Below are positions 45,917 through 57,249 of a stretch of 64,000 nt of DNA, in pieces. The DNA is taken from NCBI GenBank assembly GCA_022579005.1, contig MU401492.1, positions 124,001 to 188,000 on the forward strand, written 5' to 3'. Numbering within the stretch: position 1 is the first letter of the stretch; the number at the start of each line of letters is the position of its first letter. The translations under genes and the position numbers were made by a program. The DNA comes from Poronia punctata (lineage: Eukaryota; Ascomycota; Sordariomycetes; Xylariales; Xylariaceae). The notes below the pieces were generated by a model. It was not told the origin of the DNA, searched no databases, and worked only from the letters and a program-made list of their open reading frames with translations.

Positions 45917-48900
45917 ATGTCTTCTCTCAAAGCAGCAACAGTGTCTAATCGCATAATTAAACGGAAGAGGAAATCCCCAGGCACTAAAACTCAAGATGTT
46001 GAGGCGGGAGAAGTTAGAAGTGGCGATGGCACTCCTTCGATGAGCCCTGCTAATTCTATAACTACGTCTGACGATCTATCTGATCGTGCCGCGATAGGTG
46101 CTCGGGTGGAGAGGTCCGGAGGAGAGGAAACCAAGGTTGGTCCGAAGAAGAAGAAGAAAAAGACCAAAGCTGGGGTCGAGACCGAGACTGTCGAGTGTCT
46201 CATCGATTGGCCTCCGTTCTTGGCTGAATTGGAGAAGACACACCGTGCGTTGAATGTGGTCTTCACATTCTGCTCAACCCGGAAACACTTGGCCACAACC
46301 TTTGACACCATTCGCTCAGCTGTGGAATCTCACACGAAACGAGAGCTCAGGGTTGAGGATGTAGCTTCTATCGTAGCTCTGCGACCCGAGAGCATCTTCT
46401 TCGGTTACGTAGATGAGGTCATGCTGCAAACCGATATCAAAGGCGCAGAGAGAGACATGTCCTTCAAGTCTGGTCGTTCGAAGCACGTCACTGTTCAGGG
46501 TCCCGCCCCGGATGCGTCGGTCGGCGGGTTGACGGGGATGGATGAGCTTGGGAGTCGGCACCCGGACGACATCTCTCCGAGTGGCCATGAAGTTTTATTC
46601 TTCGAATTCGTTGACGGTGATTTGAAGCGACAGGTACAAAGTCGGAAATCTGGGGAGGCGGTCAAGCCGGTTCGACGACTAAAGGAGGAAGAGTTGAAGA
46701 TGCCGGTGTATAGCCAAAAGCAGATGACGGCTTTGATAGAGAAGCGGAACAAAAAGTTCTCTGCCGCTGTAAACACCTTCATAAACCGCTGTGTCGGGGA
46801 CAAACTTGACCCAGAGGTCATGCTCCTTCAGGAGGCTCGGGCGTACATTCCCGTCCCAACCGAATCCAGCACCGCCGCACCTCGCCCTGACCTGAGCACG
46901 ATTCCGAAGTCAATTCCAAAGGTGAGGAAAAGCATCGAGGAGATTGTTCAGGAGCTCAAGGATAGTTCATGGTACACAGGTCAGATTGTACCTGACGGTC
47001 ACCGGGTCTTCGATGCACAGGAAGCTTCCTATGGCGAACTTGACTTTCTGCTGAGTCAGGATATGGTCAATGCACTCTATAATGCCAAGGGGATAGTCGA
47101 ATTCTACGCCCATCAAGCCGAAGCCATTAATAGCCTTCACGCTGGTCGCGATGTCGTTGTATCCACATCTACAAGCTCGGGAAAATCGCTGATATATCAA
47201 CTTCCCGTCTTGCATGCTCTAGAACAGGATCCTGATACGCGGGCCATGTACATATTTCCTACCAAAGCACTCGCCCAGGACCAGAAGAGGAGCTTGAAAG
47301 ATATGCTCGGGTACCTTTCCGGGTTGGAGAATGTGCTTGTCGAAGCATTTGATGGTGATACGCCCATGCAGGAAAGAAACCAGATACGGGAAGAAGCCCG
47401 GATTATCTTCACAAACCCGGACATGCTACACATGACGATATTACCGCAGGAAGAGCGGTGGCGGTCATTCCTTAAGAATCTCCGATACGTTGTCGGTTAG
47501 TGTACCCTCTTCTCCTGCGAGAGCCTTGCTGACTGCTGCAAAGTTGACGAGTTGCATTACTACAATGGACTGATGGGTTCTCATGTCGCTTTCATCATGC
47601 GAAGACTGCGGCGAATCTGTGCAGCGGTGGGTAATGGCAAGGTCAGATTCGTATCGTGCTCCGCCACAGTAGCAAATCCGGAGGAACATTTCAAAACTAT
47701 ATTCGGCCTCGACGACGTTGATCTGATCGACTTTGATGGGTCGCCCTCTGGCCGCAAGGAGTTCTTATGCTGGAACACGCCTTATAGAGACCCCGGGGAT
47801 CCTTCGAGTGGGCGGGGAAACGCTCTTGCGGAATGCGCTCGTCTGTTCTGCCAACTTATCTTGAGGGGAGTCCGTGTGATAGCTTTCTGTCGAGTCAGGA
47901 AGCAGTGCGAAGAGCTGGTGACGGCAGCAAAGGCTGAACTCGAATCCCTCGGCCGGTCAGAATGCGCGTCTCGTATCATGGGTTATCGTGGTGGATATAC
48001 AGCGCAAGACCGTCGTAGGATAGAGAGCGAGATGTTCGAGGGAAAGCTATTGGGCATCATCGCAACTACGGCTCTAGAGCTTGGTGTCGATATAGGAACC
48101 CTAGACTGCGTCATCACTCTTGGATTCCCGTACACCATTGCCAACTTGCGACAGCAGAGTGGGAGGGCTGGAAGAAGGAACAAAGATTCACGTAAGTGTT
48201 GGTCCATCGACTTCAATTCCGTTAATGATTCCTGCTGATCGTTGGAGTGTCCATCCTGGTCGGCGACTCTTTCCCTTGCGACCAGCATTATATGCAGAAC
48301 CCTGACGAGCTGTTCACCAAGCCCAACTGCAAGTTACAAGTCGACCTTAGCAACATGCTCGTTCTCGAAGGACATTTACAATGTGCAGCCTATGAAATGC
48401 CGATACGGCCAGTTGAGGATGCCCGATACTTGACGCCTAATCTGGGCAAAATCGTTGAAGAGCGTCTCGTTAGGGATGAGCTTGGATATTACCACTGCCA
48501 CGATCGGTATCGTCCACATCCGGCCAAGTTTGTCGCCATTCGAGACACAGAAGACGAGCACTTTGCCATAGTCGACATCTCACATGGTAAGAATACCGTG
48601 CTCGAGGAGCTCGAAGCATCGAGGGCTTTCTTCACCATATACGACGGGGCTATCTTTCTTCATCAGGGCAATTCCTACCTCGTCCGCGACTTCCAACCGG
48701 ATCGTAAGATGGCAAAGGTCGAAAGGGTCAAGGTGGATTGGACGACGCAGCAACGGGATTTCACCGACATCGACCCTGTAGAGTGCGAGGCTCTTCGTAC
48801 CATTCCCGGTTCTCTATCACGAGCATTTTATGGCCCGATCCGTATTACCCAGGTCGTGTTCGGCTATTTCAAAGTAGACAGGCGGCGGCGGATCCTCGAT

Positions 48901-49515
48901 GCCATCCAAGTGGACAATCCCCCCATCATCCGACACAGTAAAGGCATGTGGCTAGACATACCCAAACGAGCGCTCGACATCCTCGTCGAGCGCCGCCTGC
49001 ATGTGGCCGGGGCAATCCATGCGGCAGAACACGCGATTCTGAGTCTCATGCCCAACTTTGTCATAAGCCTGCCCGGTGACGTCCGGACAGAATGCAAGGT
49101 GGGCCTGAAAGAATTCGCACAAAGAGAGACATCGAGGAAGCGACCGGCCCGTCTAACCTTTTACGACGCCAAGGGTGGCGCCAGTGGCTCCGGGATCAGC
49201 ACCAAGGCCTTTGAATTCGTCGACGTCCTTCTTGTTCAAGCACTCGAGCGCGTCCAGCATTGTCTTTGCGAGTCGGGTTGTCCCGAATGCGTGTGTTCCG
49301 AACTCTGCAAGGAGGCAAACGAGGTCATGAGCAAGGCCGGGAGCTCCGTCGTCCTCAAAGCTCTGCTGAACATGCCGATCGATGTCGATGCGCTTCCCAT
49401 GGGACCCGAAGGGATGAGCCCTTCTGGTGTCGAGACTGTCGTGTTGGCGGAGCCCGTTCTTGTGCGGAACAAGCTTGTTGACGGTGTAGAGATCGACCAG
49501 TCAGAAGCATATTAA
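45917..49515 (+). CDS. HRQ1: ATP-dependent DNA helicase Hrq1 (RecQ4-like)
   Basis: Three exons (45917-47495, 47544-48191, 48248-49515) encode 1164 residues. A basic N-terminus contains a lysine run (PKKKKKKTK). The helicase core has the Walker A motif TSTSSGKS (near 417-425), DELH as the Walker B box (528-531), SCSAT (motif III), ATTALELGVDIG and the arginine-finger motif QQSGRAGRR. The C-terminal MrfA/DUF1998-like part carries four closely spaced cysteines (CESGCPECVCSELC, about 1083-1096), a likely metal site. Hrq1 is a 3'-5' helicase related to human RECQL4 and works in interstrand crosslink repair and telomere maintenance in yeast. Both introns (48 and 56 nt) are phase 1; the first joins to restore VVDELHYY and the second lies right after RRNKDS. 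The start is the first in-frame ATG. Confidence 0.94.
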
Positions 49516-49675
49516 AGATTACATCATGTAAGAAAGGCGGCGGGCGGTTTAAGTGTTCCTCCTATTCCATCCACTTGAACCATACCGGGGCAAGCTGTCT
49601 GGTTGAACGAAAGAAATCACATTTGCGAGTCTCCCTAGACAGGAGCAGGATAACATGCATAAATGTCCAGTAAGC

Positions 49676-50179
49676 CTAATCGAAAAAGAAGAACATGACC
49701 AGGCCACGTAGCAACCACAAGCCAACGACCTGTTCTACAACGCCTCGCAGCCCGCGTACGGCGACACCTGATGATCCGGCTCCGGATGTCGGCGGCGAAG
49801 AACCGGCACCGATATACCCATCTGCAAAATCGACATGAAACTCATAAGTAAGACCGCCGGGCGAACAAGCCGTGCCTGCCGCACATTGCTCGACAACACT
49901 CCAGACGCCGGATCCGCAACGTTGGAAGCCGTCCGTCACTAAGTAGATAGGGGTAGAGTTAACTCCTTTTCATTTCTCCTCTTCGGGGTGAGATATGTTG
50001 AGTGACTTACTGCAGTTCCACTGCCCTTCGGACCCCGCGCAAGACGTCCCGGCCGATTGTCTGCGCATCATTGCAACGGACTTATCCGACTCGCCAGCGA
50101 CGGCCAAGATCATATTCATAACCACGAGTATTGCAAGCCAGCTAGTAGTTGTAGCATGGCGTCGCAAATGTGAAGGCAT
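49676..50179 (-). CDS. Small secreted Cys-rich protein, possible carbohydrate-binding and GPI-anchored
   Basis: Two exons (50011-50179 and 49676-49938) encode 143 residues. The N-terminus has a hydrophobic signal-like segment (WLAILVVMNMILAVAG, about 14-29). The mature part holds a compact Cys-rich module, GQWNCMTDGFQRCGSGVWS then VVEQCAAGTACSPGGL, whose spacing of Cys, Trp and CAxGTxC recalls small chitin-binding modules of the CBM19 kind; this is resemblance, not an assignment. After a Ser/Gly/Pro-rich linker the C-terminus ends in a hydrophobic stretch (VVGLWLLRGLVMFFFFD), as in GPI-anchored proteins. It would act at the cell surface or wall. The intron (49939-50010, 72 nt) splits a Met codon between WNC and TDGF. 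Confidence 0.75.
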
Positions 50180-50865
50180 TAGGTGTTGGTTGTCTACTCT
50201 TTTCGTGAGAGAGCAAAGGAGAGAAGACGATGAATCAGGAGTAGTCTAGAGGATATGTAATTAAAGTTTTATCCTGAAGTTATTCTTCTTCGTGAATCAG
50301 GCAAAGATGCGTAATGAATCAATAATAAAGGTTTTCCACTCCGAGCAGCACACACAACTCAAACTCGGACCTGAAAAGACAAAGCTTTGTTCAAACATGA
50401 TTTCGTACCTTGCATGTATTATCAGGCATATATAGGATAGAGGTATGCATGCATACAACGTAATAGAGTCGCACAGAATAAAATCCACACAAACACAAAT
50501 CACAATGATTAATACAATTTGTTGTCAATACCTTACATATCTAGTAGTCTAGTCTACATCAATTAAATTGCGTGAGTTACTCTGCCTTTTTTGCTTGCTC
50601 GGGGGGGGGAGACGAGACAAGCTCATTGCTGCCCGAAAGCCTGCCCCGGCGCCCCCCTAAACGTGGAGAATGCCGATTGGATGTTTTTTTGACTATCTAC
50701 CTCCTAAGTTATCACTTGGCGTTTTTGGTTTTGTTTTTGGGGGGTTTTTTTCTCTCGCTAGCTTTGGGTGTAATAAAGTTTTTATATCTTTTATTCTCAA
50801 ACACGCAAGCAACGACTTATAAAACAAATAATAACAATATCCTTCTAGATTGGGTGTATAGCAAG

Positions 50866-50866
<1 letters not shown>

Positions 50867-50899
<33 letters not shown>
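50867..50899. repeat. (TG)n microsatellite
   Basis: 33 bases of alternating T and G, perfect. Confidence 0.95.
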
Positions 50900-50901
<2 letters not shown>

Positions 50902-51063
50902 GTAAGTATAAGCTCTTGCTTCAGTTCGTTATAAGACAAGACAAACTAGAAAGACAAACGAGCATCAAACATCGAAACCCCCGTCTATGTATTCTAGGTT
51001 GTTCTTTTGATTTTTTGCTGCAAATCTTATCTTTTCTTTTCCTTCCCAGTACCTAGCAAAGCG

Positions 51064-51093
51064 CACAACACAACACAACACAACACAACACAC
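51064..51093. repeat. (ACACA)n pentamer repeat
   Basis: Tandem CACAA units over about 30 bases. Confidence 0.9.
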
Positions 51094-51108
51094 AGCCTGC
51101 CTGCCTTC

Positions 51109-51333
51109 TTAAACCGCCCCCCCGCATCTCTGAATCAGGAGAGAAGAAATACGCATTTCGTGCAACCTCTCCTCACAAACCATCAACTCCTTTCTCGCCT
51201 GACGGTCGCGGAGGATGAAGAAGATCGACAAGAAAAGGGCGAGGAATAAGGCGCAGCTCGTGATGGTGAGTAGTGTGTGGAGTTTCTTGATATAGGGGAT
51301 TTCGTACTCGTATTGGGGATGGGGGTCGGACAT
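51109..51333 (-). CDS. Small single-span membrane protein (hypothetical)
   Basis: A single open frame of 74 codons begins with a true ATG (51331-51333). Codons end predominantly in C or G, as in the certain genes of the window. The protein begins MSDPHPQYEYEIPYIKK, followed by one hydrophobic segment (LLTITSCALFLALFLSIFFIL, about 21-41) and a charged tail (RDRQARKELMVCEERLHEM). The positive charges after the segment suggest the C-terminus faces the cytosol. There are no homologues I can name. It could still be chance, but the codon use and the clean hydrophobic block argue for a gene. Confidence 0.45.
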   Translation of the reverse strand: MSDPHPQYEYEIPYIKKLHTLLTITSCALFLALFLSIFFILRDRQARKELMVCEERLHEMRISSLLIQRCGGAV

Positions 51334-52241
51334 GGTCGTTTGTTTGCGGATGATGAGTACCTACCTAGGTTTGGTGGTATGTCAAAACCCGGTAAAGAGG
51401 AATACAAAGTAAAAGAAGAAAGAATGGAAGAGATGGGGACCGGTTTAAGTAAGTTGCCAGGTGTAAGTGATATAGAATGTGAGTGATATAGAATAGAAAA
51501 GAATTTGAAAAAAATAAAAAAAACCCGCCTAATGTCCGTGATTCATGTCAAGCTTTTTTATATCATCGCTAGAAAGGGGGATTTCAGAGTCTGAAGGGGA
51601 GAAGAACGACAGTCGTGACTCCTGATATAAGGAAAGGGCATAAAGAAAGAAGATGGTGTCGAAAGTAGCGATATAATTATTCTGTCCATTCTCCTATCAG
51701 CATTCTTGTTCAGACTACGGGCATTCCTTTCCCTTTGCTGCTAACGTTTGCAAATTATCGTAGGAACCCAGGGTTACCCATGGGAGAGAATTGTGTGATT
51801 ACCTAACACAAATGGAAAAACAAAGTCAAAATCCAAGAAAGGAATGCATGAACAGCCAATGTTGGTATAATTCATGAAAAAATTGCAAACCGATTACAGG
51901 GGGGCTCATCAAACGGTGACCCCCCCCCCCCCCCCTTTTTTTTTTACCAGCATCTTCCCAGCTAATTTCAAGCCAGTTTTCAAGTTATGCAGGTCGTTTA
52001 TTGACCAAAAAGGGGAGACCATCCTCAAATCAAACAGCACACGAATAGACGATGAGTATAAAGGTACCTTTATGTAGGTATGTACACATGACATTGGTCT
52101 GACTAACAACAAGGTGTCAAGGGGGAGATATATACAATAGGTAATGTCCGCTTTTCTTTTCTTTTCCTTTTAAAACCAAAGTATGTACAAGGAATCCATC
52201 CAACCCGACGTCAGTCTAGGTCTCCAGTCAATTCGATATCT
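51334..52241. other. Intergenic stretch with C16T10 tract
   Basis: No gene recognised. A run of 16 C followed by 10 T lies at 51920-51945. Confidence 0.5.
51920..51945. repeat. C16T10 homopolymer pair
   Basis: Sixteen C directly followed by ten T in non-coding DNA. The same C-then-T arrangement is seen in the nitrate reductase intron. Confidence 0.95.
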
Positions 52242-52672
52242 TTACTGGGCAGCGGCAGGGTTCTCAATGAGACCAATAGACCAGACGGCATCCTGGCTAT
52301 CGTTGATGGCGCAGCCACTGGCGGCGATCTGAGGGGCGCCGAGCTCGGTGCTGCAGTCCTTGGTGTGGAAGACGGCCACTGTTACATATAATTAGTTGAA
52401 AGAAACATAGGTATCTAGAGTTGAGTGTAAAAAAGAAACGTACCGAGGTAAGGGGCGAGAGCACCACCCTCCTGTTCGACAACGCTGACGGCACCGTAAC
52501 CCACGTCAAAGCTGATGCACTGGCCTACCTCGGTCAGGCTGGCGTGGTTGACGGAGTCGCCCGCGCACTGCGAGTTGTTGTAGATGTCGACCTCGACGGC
52601 GTCGGCGTTAGCGGCACGGATGGCGGCGGCCGAGACACCGGCGGCGAAAGCGAGGATAGTGGCGAACTGCAT
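52242..52672 (-). CDS. Small secreted four-cysteine protein
   Basis: Two exons (52444-52672 and 52242-52378) encode 121 residues. The start ATG is at 52670-52672. A clear signal peptide, MQFATILAFAAGVSAAA, is followed by a mature protein of about 100 residues with four Cys (QCAGD, GQCIS, KDCST, SGCAI), enough for two disulfides, and an acidic character. The sequence VEVDIYNNSQC near the mature start and ASGCAINDSQDAVWSIGL near the end look like beta strands. No known family is recognised; size, secretion and Cys pairs resemble small secreted proteins and effector-like proteins of plant-associated fungi, but that is only analogy. The intron (52379-52443, 65 nt) is phase 1. Confidence 0.8.
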
Positions 52673-54022
52673 TTTGTTGTTTTATTTGTTTGTTTGTTTG
52701 TTTGGGTTGGGGTTGGCTTGGATTGATGATGTTGATCTTGTTGTTTTTGGGGTTAGGAATATCTTGAAAGACAAAAAAGACATGCGAGGTCGATCTGTTT
52801 TATATATGGTTTTCTTTTTTAATTTCATCTTCCCCATCTCTCTGTCTACGTTGTATCCTTTTCCCTTATCCTGATTCCTGGCACAGGGGTATCATGGATT
52901 CTCATTATTTTTAGCATCTTTTTCGTCTTGACATGAAGAAACTGGTACTTTGTTGCGTCTGTAATAGGAAGTTAAGGAAATGACATTTTTGAATGCACCT
53001 ACCTACCTACTTACTTACTTGATAGATCCGGAGGATTTTGGTAGAAAGATCTTTGAACCTTACCTAAAGCAAATTGGCTTGTTGTCTTTACCTTCTTACT
53101 CGGGACATCTCACCCCCCCCACACACAAAAAAACCCCGGTCCCTGTCCCTGTCAGACTGCCTTATGATATACAGACAAACGACATTCCTTACACTGAGAT
53201 GCCCAACCATTGTTACAGGTTGGCTTTACGGTGAGGCAAGGTAAAACAAAACAAGAAATGTTTAGAGTTTGTTGGATGCGTCCCCCTTTTTTTTTTCTTC
53301 GGATCCACTGTCAATTGGAATTGGGGGAGACAAGGCCTAGACTAGGTAGGTTTAACACGGATTACTTGCATGATGAATAAGGTATGAGTACCTACACACT
53401 GCTTCCCATTGCCCGATACTATCGTTACATTTGTTGTTTGCTAATACTATACTTGAACGTCGCGTGCCGAGGTTTTGGCTTATTCCCGGCGTTACTATGG
53501 AATCAAGAATACTCATCCAGGATGACCCAAACTAGAAGCCATCTTGATTCTTGGGGAGAAACACAACTAAATAGTGTGCAGTAAGTGGTGTATTGAGCCA
53601 TTCATTATCATTCAACACCTTGGGTAACGTAGATCTGTTAATACCACTCAAGAGGTAGGTCTAGGTCTCGGTCTCGCTTAATTCGGCAGTGTCCATCGAG
53701 GTTGAAACTTGAGGTGTATTTTAAGATTTCCGGGCCGGCTTGTACATACGAGTAGCATGACGGCCGACTCCGAGGCCGCCAACCTAAACTAAGACGGGTT
53801 AGACTAGAATAATCTAACCTTACATGCTTACCTAAAGGCTAACTCCACCAACTTCTTGCCTTTGGTGAGTGCAACGTGGCATACAGGAGTCGACAAAGAC
53901 CAAGCATTGGAAGATTACGCGTAATGGTACATATTACCAAACTCCGGAACCAACTTTACTGACAAGCATCATGTTATTCATTACTCATCGAATACGGCAC
54001 GACCCAATTGCCGGACAAGAAG

Positions 54023-54061
54023 CCAGCCCAGCCCAGCCCTGCCCTGCCCTGCCCTGCCCTC
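54023..54061. repeat. CAGCC/CTGCC pentamer repeat
   Basis: Tandem CAGCC units changing into CTGCC units. Confidence 0.9.
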
Positions 54062-55210
54062 TGCGTGAGAGCCGATATTAGGCCGGCGCCATCATCATCA
54101 TGTACGAGTACGGAGTACCCACATCTACGTACCAGCTGCAGCCTGCGATGTCATGCCGCGTTACGCGTATTATATATGGTAAATGAATCCTATACAGGAA
54201 GGCAAGCTGTATAACTATTGGTAGGTAGGTAACCCACGTTACCTTTTGAAAAATGACTAATGTGATGCTTCGGATAAGACTTTGCATGACAAGTCGCGCG
54301 GCCGGGATAGACCGGGGTGGGCATGTAGGTAGAGCCTCCGTCTGAGAATTAGGTACTTACCTACCTACTTTTCTCGGCATCTCCCTTTGACCCTTATTAT
54401 TACGTACGTACGTACGTTCGGGACTTGGCTAAACCTACCTCGTACCGATCTAAGTTTAACCCCCGGACCAAAAGCGTGGGGAGAAAGAAGACGTCTTTCC
54501 ATCTTTCTAACCCAAGTTAGAAGGTTATTTATTTATCTCCGAAGCCCTAGGATACCGAGACCAAGATTTCGATGGTTGTTCGAGACACAATAAGTCCATT
54601 TCCGTATCCTCGCCAATGGGAAAGAAGTCGGTTCGGTCGCCGCGCAACGGAGATGCCATGCAGCCCAGCCTTCTTGACTCATCAGGAGAGAAAAAGGACC
54701 CTAGGTAGAAACCTTATAACGAACTCTACCGAAAGCATTCAATACCCAAGGTGCTTTACCTACAAGGCTTCCTGTTTACAGGTAGGTATTGTGTGGGATA
54801 CAAGTAAAATAAAGCTCAGCTCGCTTACGAGTTATAACTCGGACGGGGGGGGCGGATCTTGTGCTGCATGTTTCAAAAACATAGTTGCGGTCTCTGTCAT
54901 GGTCATGAGTGACCGTATGTATATCTAGGTTACATGGTTTCGCTACTAGGTACCAGTCCCTCGTCGTACGAAAGCCGGAGAGAGAGGCTGGTCCAAGTTG
55001 TCGACCTTGTTCCCCGTCCTCGATATCTCCGGACATTGGACGGACACCAATCTACAGCAAAAAATACAACGTTTCATGGGCGTAACTCTCCGCTGCCCGA
55101 GGCTCTAGCTCTAGGTGTATGTAGGTATGAGGAGTAAAAGATAGTAAACGAGCATCTTGGCTCTCTCCAGCCGTCGGTGAGGTAGTCCATAACCTGTGTA
55201 AACGAAAAAA

Positions 55211-55227
55211 TATATATATATATATAT
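55211..55227. repeat. (TA)n repeat
   Basis: Seventeen bases of alternating T and A in non-coding DNA. Confidence 0.9.
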
Positions 55228-55836
55228 GCCCTTTAGAAGGGTCTCGATGTCTTTATTATTTATGTTTACTCAGGTTAGAAATAATACATACTAGGCCGTA
55301 AAGCCTGTACGTGTTCTTACGGGCGTGTTGTGTTCTACTACCAAGATACCCCCTATTTTTACCTTATTTCTTCTCCCTTTACTCTAGGTTACTAGGTTTT
55401 CCATAACCAAGACAAAAGAGTTTATTTCTTCACAAATCAAATTAAGCAGTCTTCATCAAAGTGGTAACCGCCTCAGGTCCCATCTTGAACAAACTGTGCC
55501 GCGGATTCGATAATTCGGGTTTGGTACTCGTATTATACTACCAGTATACGGATCTCTCCCACACAGGAGTCGTGGGCAGCAAATATAAAAAAAAGGTAAA
55601 GGAAGGGAGGGAATTGCGCAGAGTCGGTGATGAGCCTCTGACCGCTGTATCTCTAGATATGTAAAGCAGGTAATGTTAGATTGGGCCAGCCAGGATAGAT
55701 CTGTCAGTTCATAGAGGTTGTTACCCTTTCCTCACATCCCATCAAAAGTCACATGAAAACTGAAGGCCTCTTTCATCAATTTTTTAATAATAAGGCATCG
55801 CGATAGCTACGCAAAAGCCACATGTGTCGGACGAGA

Positions 55837-57249
55837 TCAGTGAATCCATCCGTCATACTCCCGGATGTTCTCTTTCCTTACGCCCTCCATCTCACCCTTC
55901 ACTCGGAGCAATTTGACTTGTCCGCCCTTCTCCTCACTCCACTTGGCGACGAAATCCTCTACGCGCTTTTCGGTCGCCTCGTCGTCCTTCATCAACAAAG
56001 CGACGGCATCGTACCCACCAGCGCCAGGGACGACCCCATTGTAGACTCCTTCCACTTCCATCAGGGCGTTTAGTAATTCCGTCTGGCTTTCAGGTTCGAT
56101 GGGGACGTCGCTCCGACCGCCCATTTCGCGGATGTATTCGCGGATATTGGCGACTGCGGGTCGAATCTCGCCAACTTTTCCTTCGCTGAGGATCGCGCCG
56201 AGTTTGACGTTGCGCGACTCCAGCTCGTCCCAAAACTTCTTGGACTCGGCGGGGTTGGATTCGCGCCACTGCAGTACCTTCTTCACCATGCCTACTGTCT
56301 GGCTACCACAGTCGACATCGCACATGCGGAGCGTGACGCCGGGAGGCATGTTGACGCCGTCCTTTTCGATCTTGGTGTCCCACTCTGTTTCGGTAACTAG
56401 CCTAGTCAAAGCTGCGGCAAATCCCGGAGCGCCAGCCTCTGGTATGCTCTTGAGGATAGAGGGAGAGAAACGATGGTATCGGCAGCTTCCATACACGGCC
56501 GCGGCAACGTCGAATCCCGATCCTACCTTTCCCTGGGCGGCGCAATGGGCTGCCTGCGCGAGGTTGTGCAGAGTCCGTTTGCCCTCTGCTGTTGTGAGGT
56601 CAAAATCGGTTTCAGGTAGATAGTGTGTAAGTAGCGCGGCTGTGAGAGACGTGACGAGCGCGGCTGACGAGCCCAGGCCGGTCTTGTTAGCGCCCCGGAG
56701 TGTCGTGGGAAACTTGGCGAACCGAGTGTGATTGTTTCCCGCGCCAGTCATTGAATTTGGCTGCGAGTAGTAGTCGTTGTCAGCCAAGATGGTAAACTCG
56801 GCCGGGTCAAGAGAGTGTGACGACCGGCGGAGAGCGATGGCTGCGATATACGTGAGGGCGTAACTCAGTGTAACCTCGACGAACGGATTCGAATCAACGC
56901 TCGAGCCACTATGGCATCGTGAGCGAGCTGGACCAAAATATGGGAACGTGGTGCAAGGATACGGATACGAATGACCATCTTACCTTTGTAGCTGGGTCAC
57001 TTTCATCCCCCCATCATCTGGCGCGAGATGGTAACCGTAGCGCCATTGTGCCTCGACGAACTGAGGACTGTTGACGACGATCTCGCTCAGCTGTACACCT
57101 GGGCTTGTCTTAATCTCACGAGCGACGACATTGATACGGGCACTTAGGCCAAAGACAAGCGCAGTATACGCCTGGTCGAGCACCAAGTAACCACCGGCCA
57201 AGAGAACCTTTCCCGGTGCGGAGACGGCGGAGACGTGCGTCCTCGGCAT
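55837..57249 (-). CDS. ERG8: Phosphomevalonate kinase
   Basis: Two exons (56984-57249 and 55837-56908) encode 445 residues. The protein starts MPRTHVSAVSAPGKVLLAGGYLVLD, the N-terminal motif of GHMP kinases of the Erg8 type. The phosphate-binding motif is KTGLGSSAALVTS, and the third GHMP motif is VPGAGGYDAVALL near the C-terminus. It converts mevalonate-5-phosphate to the diphosphate with ATP, in the mevalonate route to ergosterol and other isoprenoids. The intron (56909-56983, 75 nt) is phase 2 and joins QLQ to SGSSVDSNPFVEV, keeping the family alignment. The length is normal for filamentous fungi. Confidence 0.95.

Larger units (their letters stand above)
50180..51108. other. Intergenic stretch with GT repeat
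   Basis: No gene recognised. It contains a (GT)n repeat at 50867-50899 and a pentamer repeat at 51064-51093. The promoter of the secreted-protein gene lies at its left end. Confidence 0.5.
52673..55836. other. Gene-poor region of about 3.2 kb
   Basis: Between the secreted protein start and the ERG8 stop. It contains a (TGTT)n stretch beside the secreted gene (about 52686-52704), a CAGCC/CTGCC repeat at 54023-54061, (TACG)n at 54401-54417 and (TA)n at 55211-55227, plus several CCTA/TACC short repeats. No coding signal is seen. Confidence 0.5.

Noticed and set aside
51277..51486. Plus-strand open frame opposite the small membrane protein
   Set aside because: It overlaps the better-supported minus-strand frame, and its second half runs into simple A/G-rich sequence.
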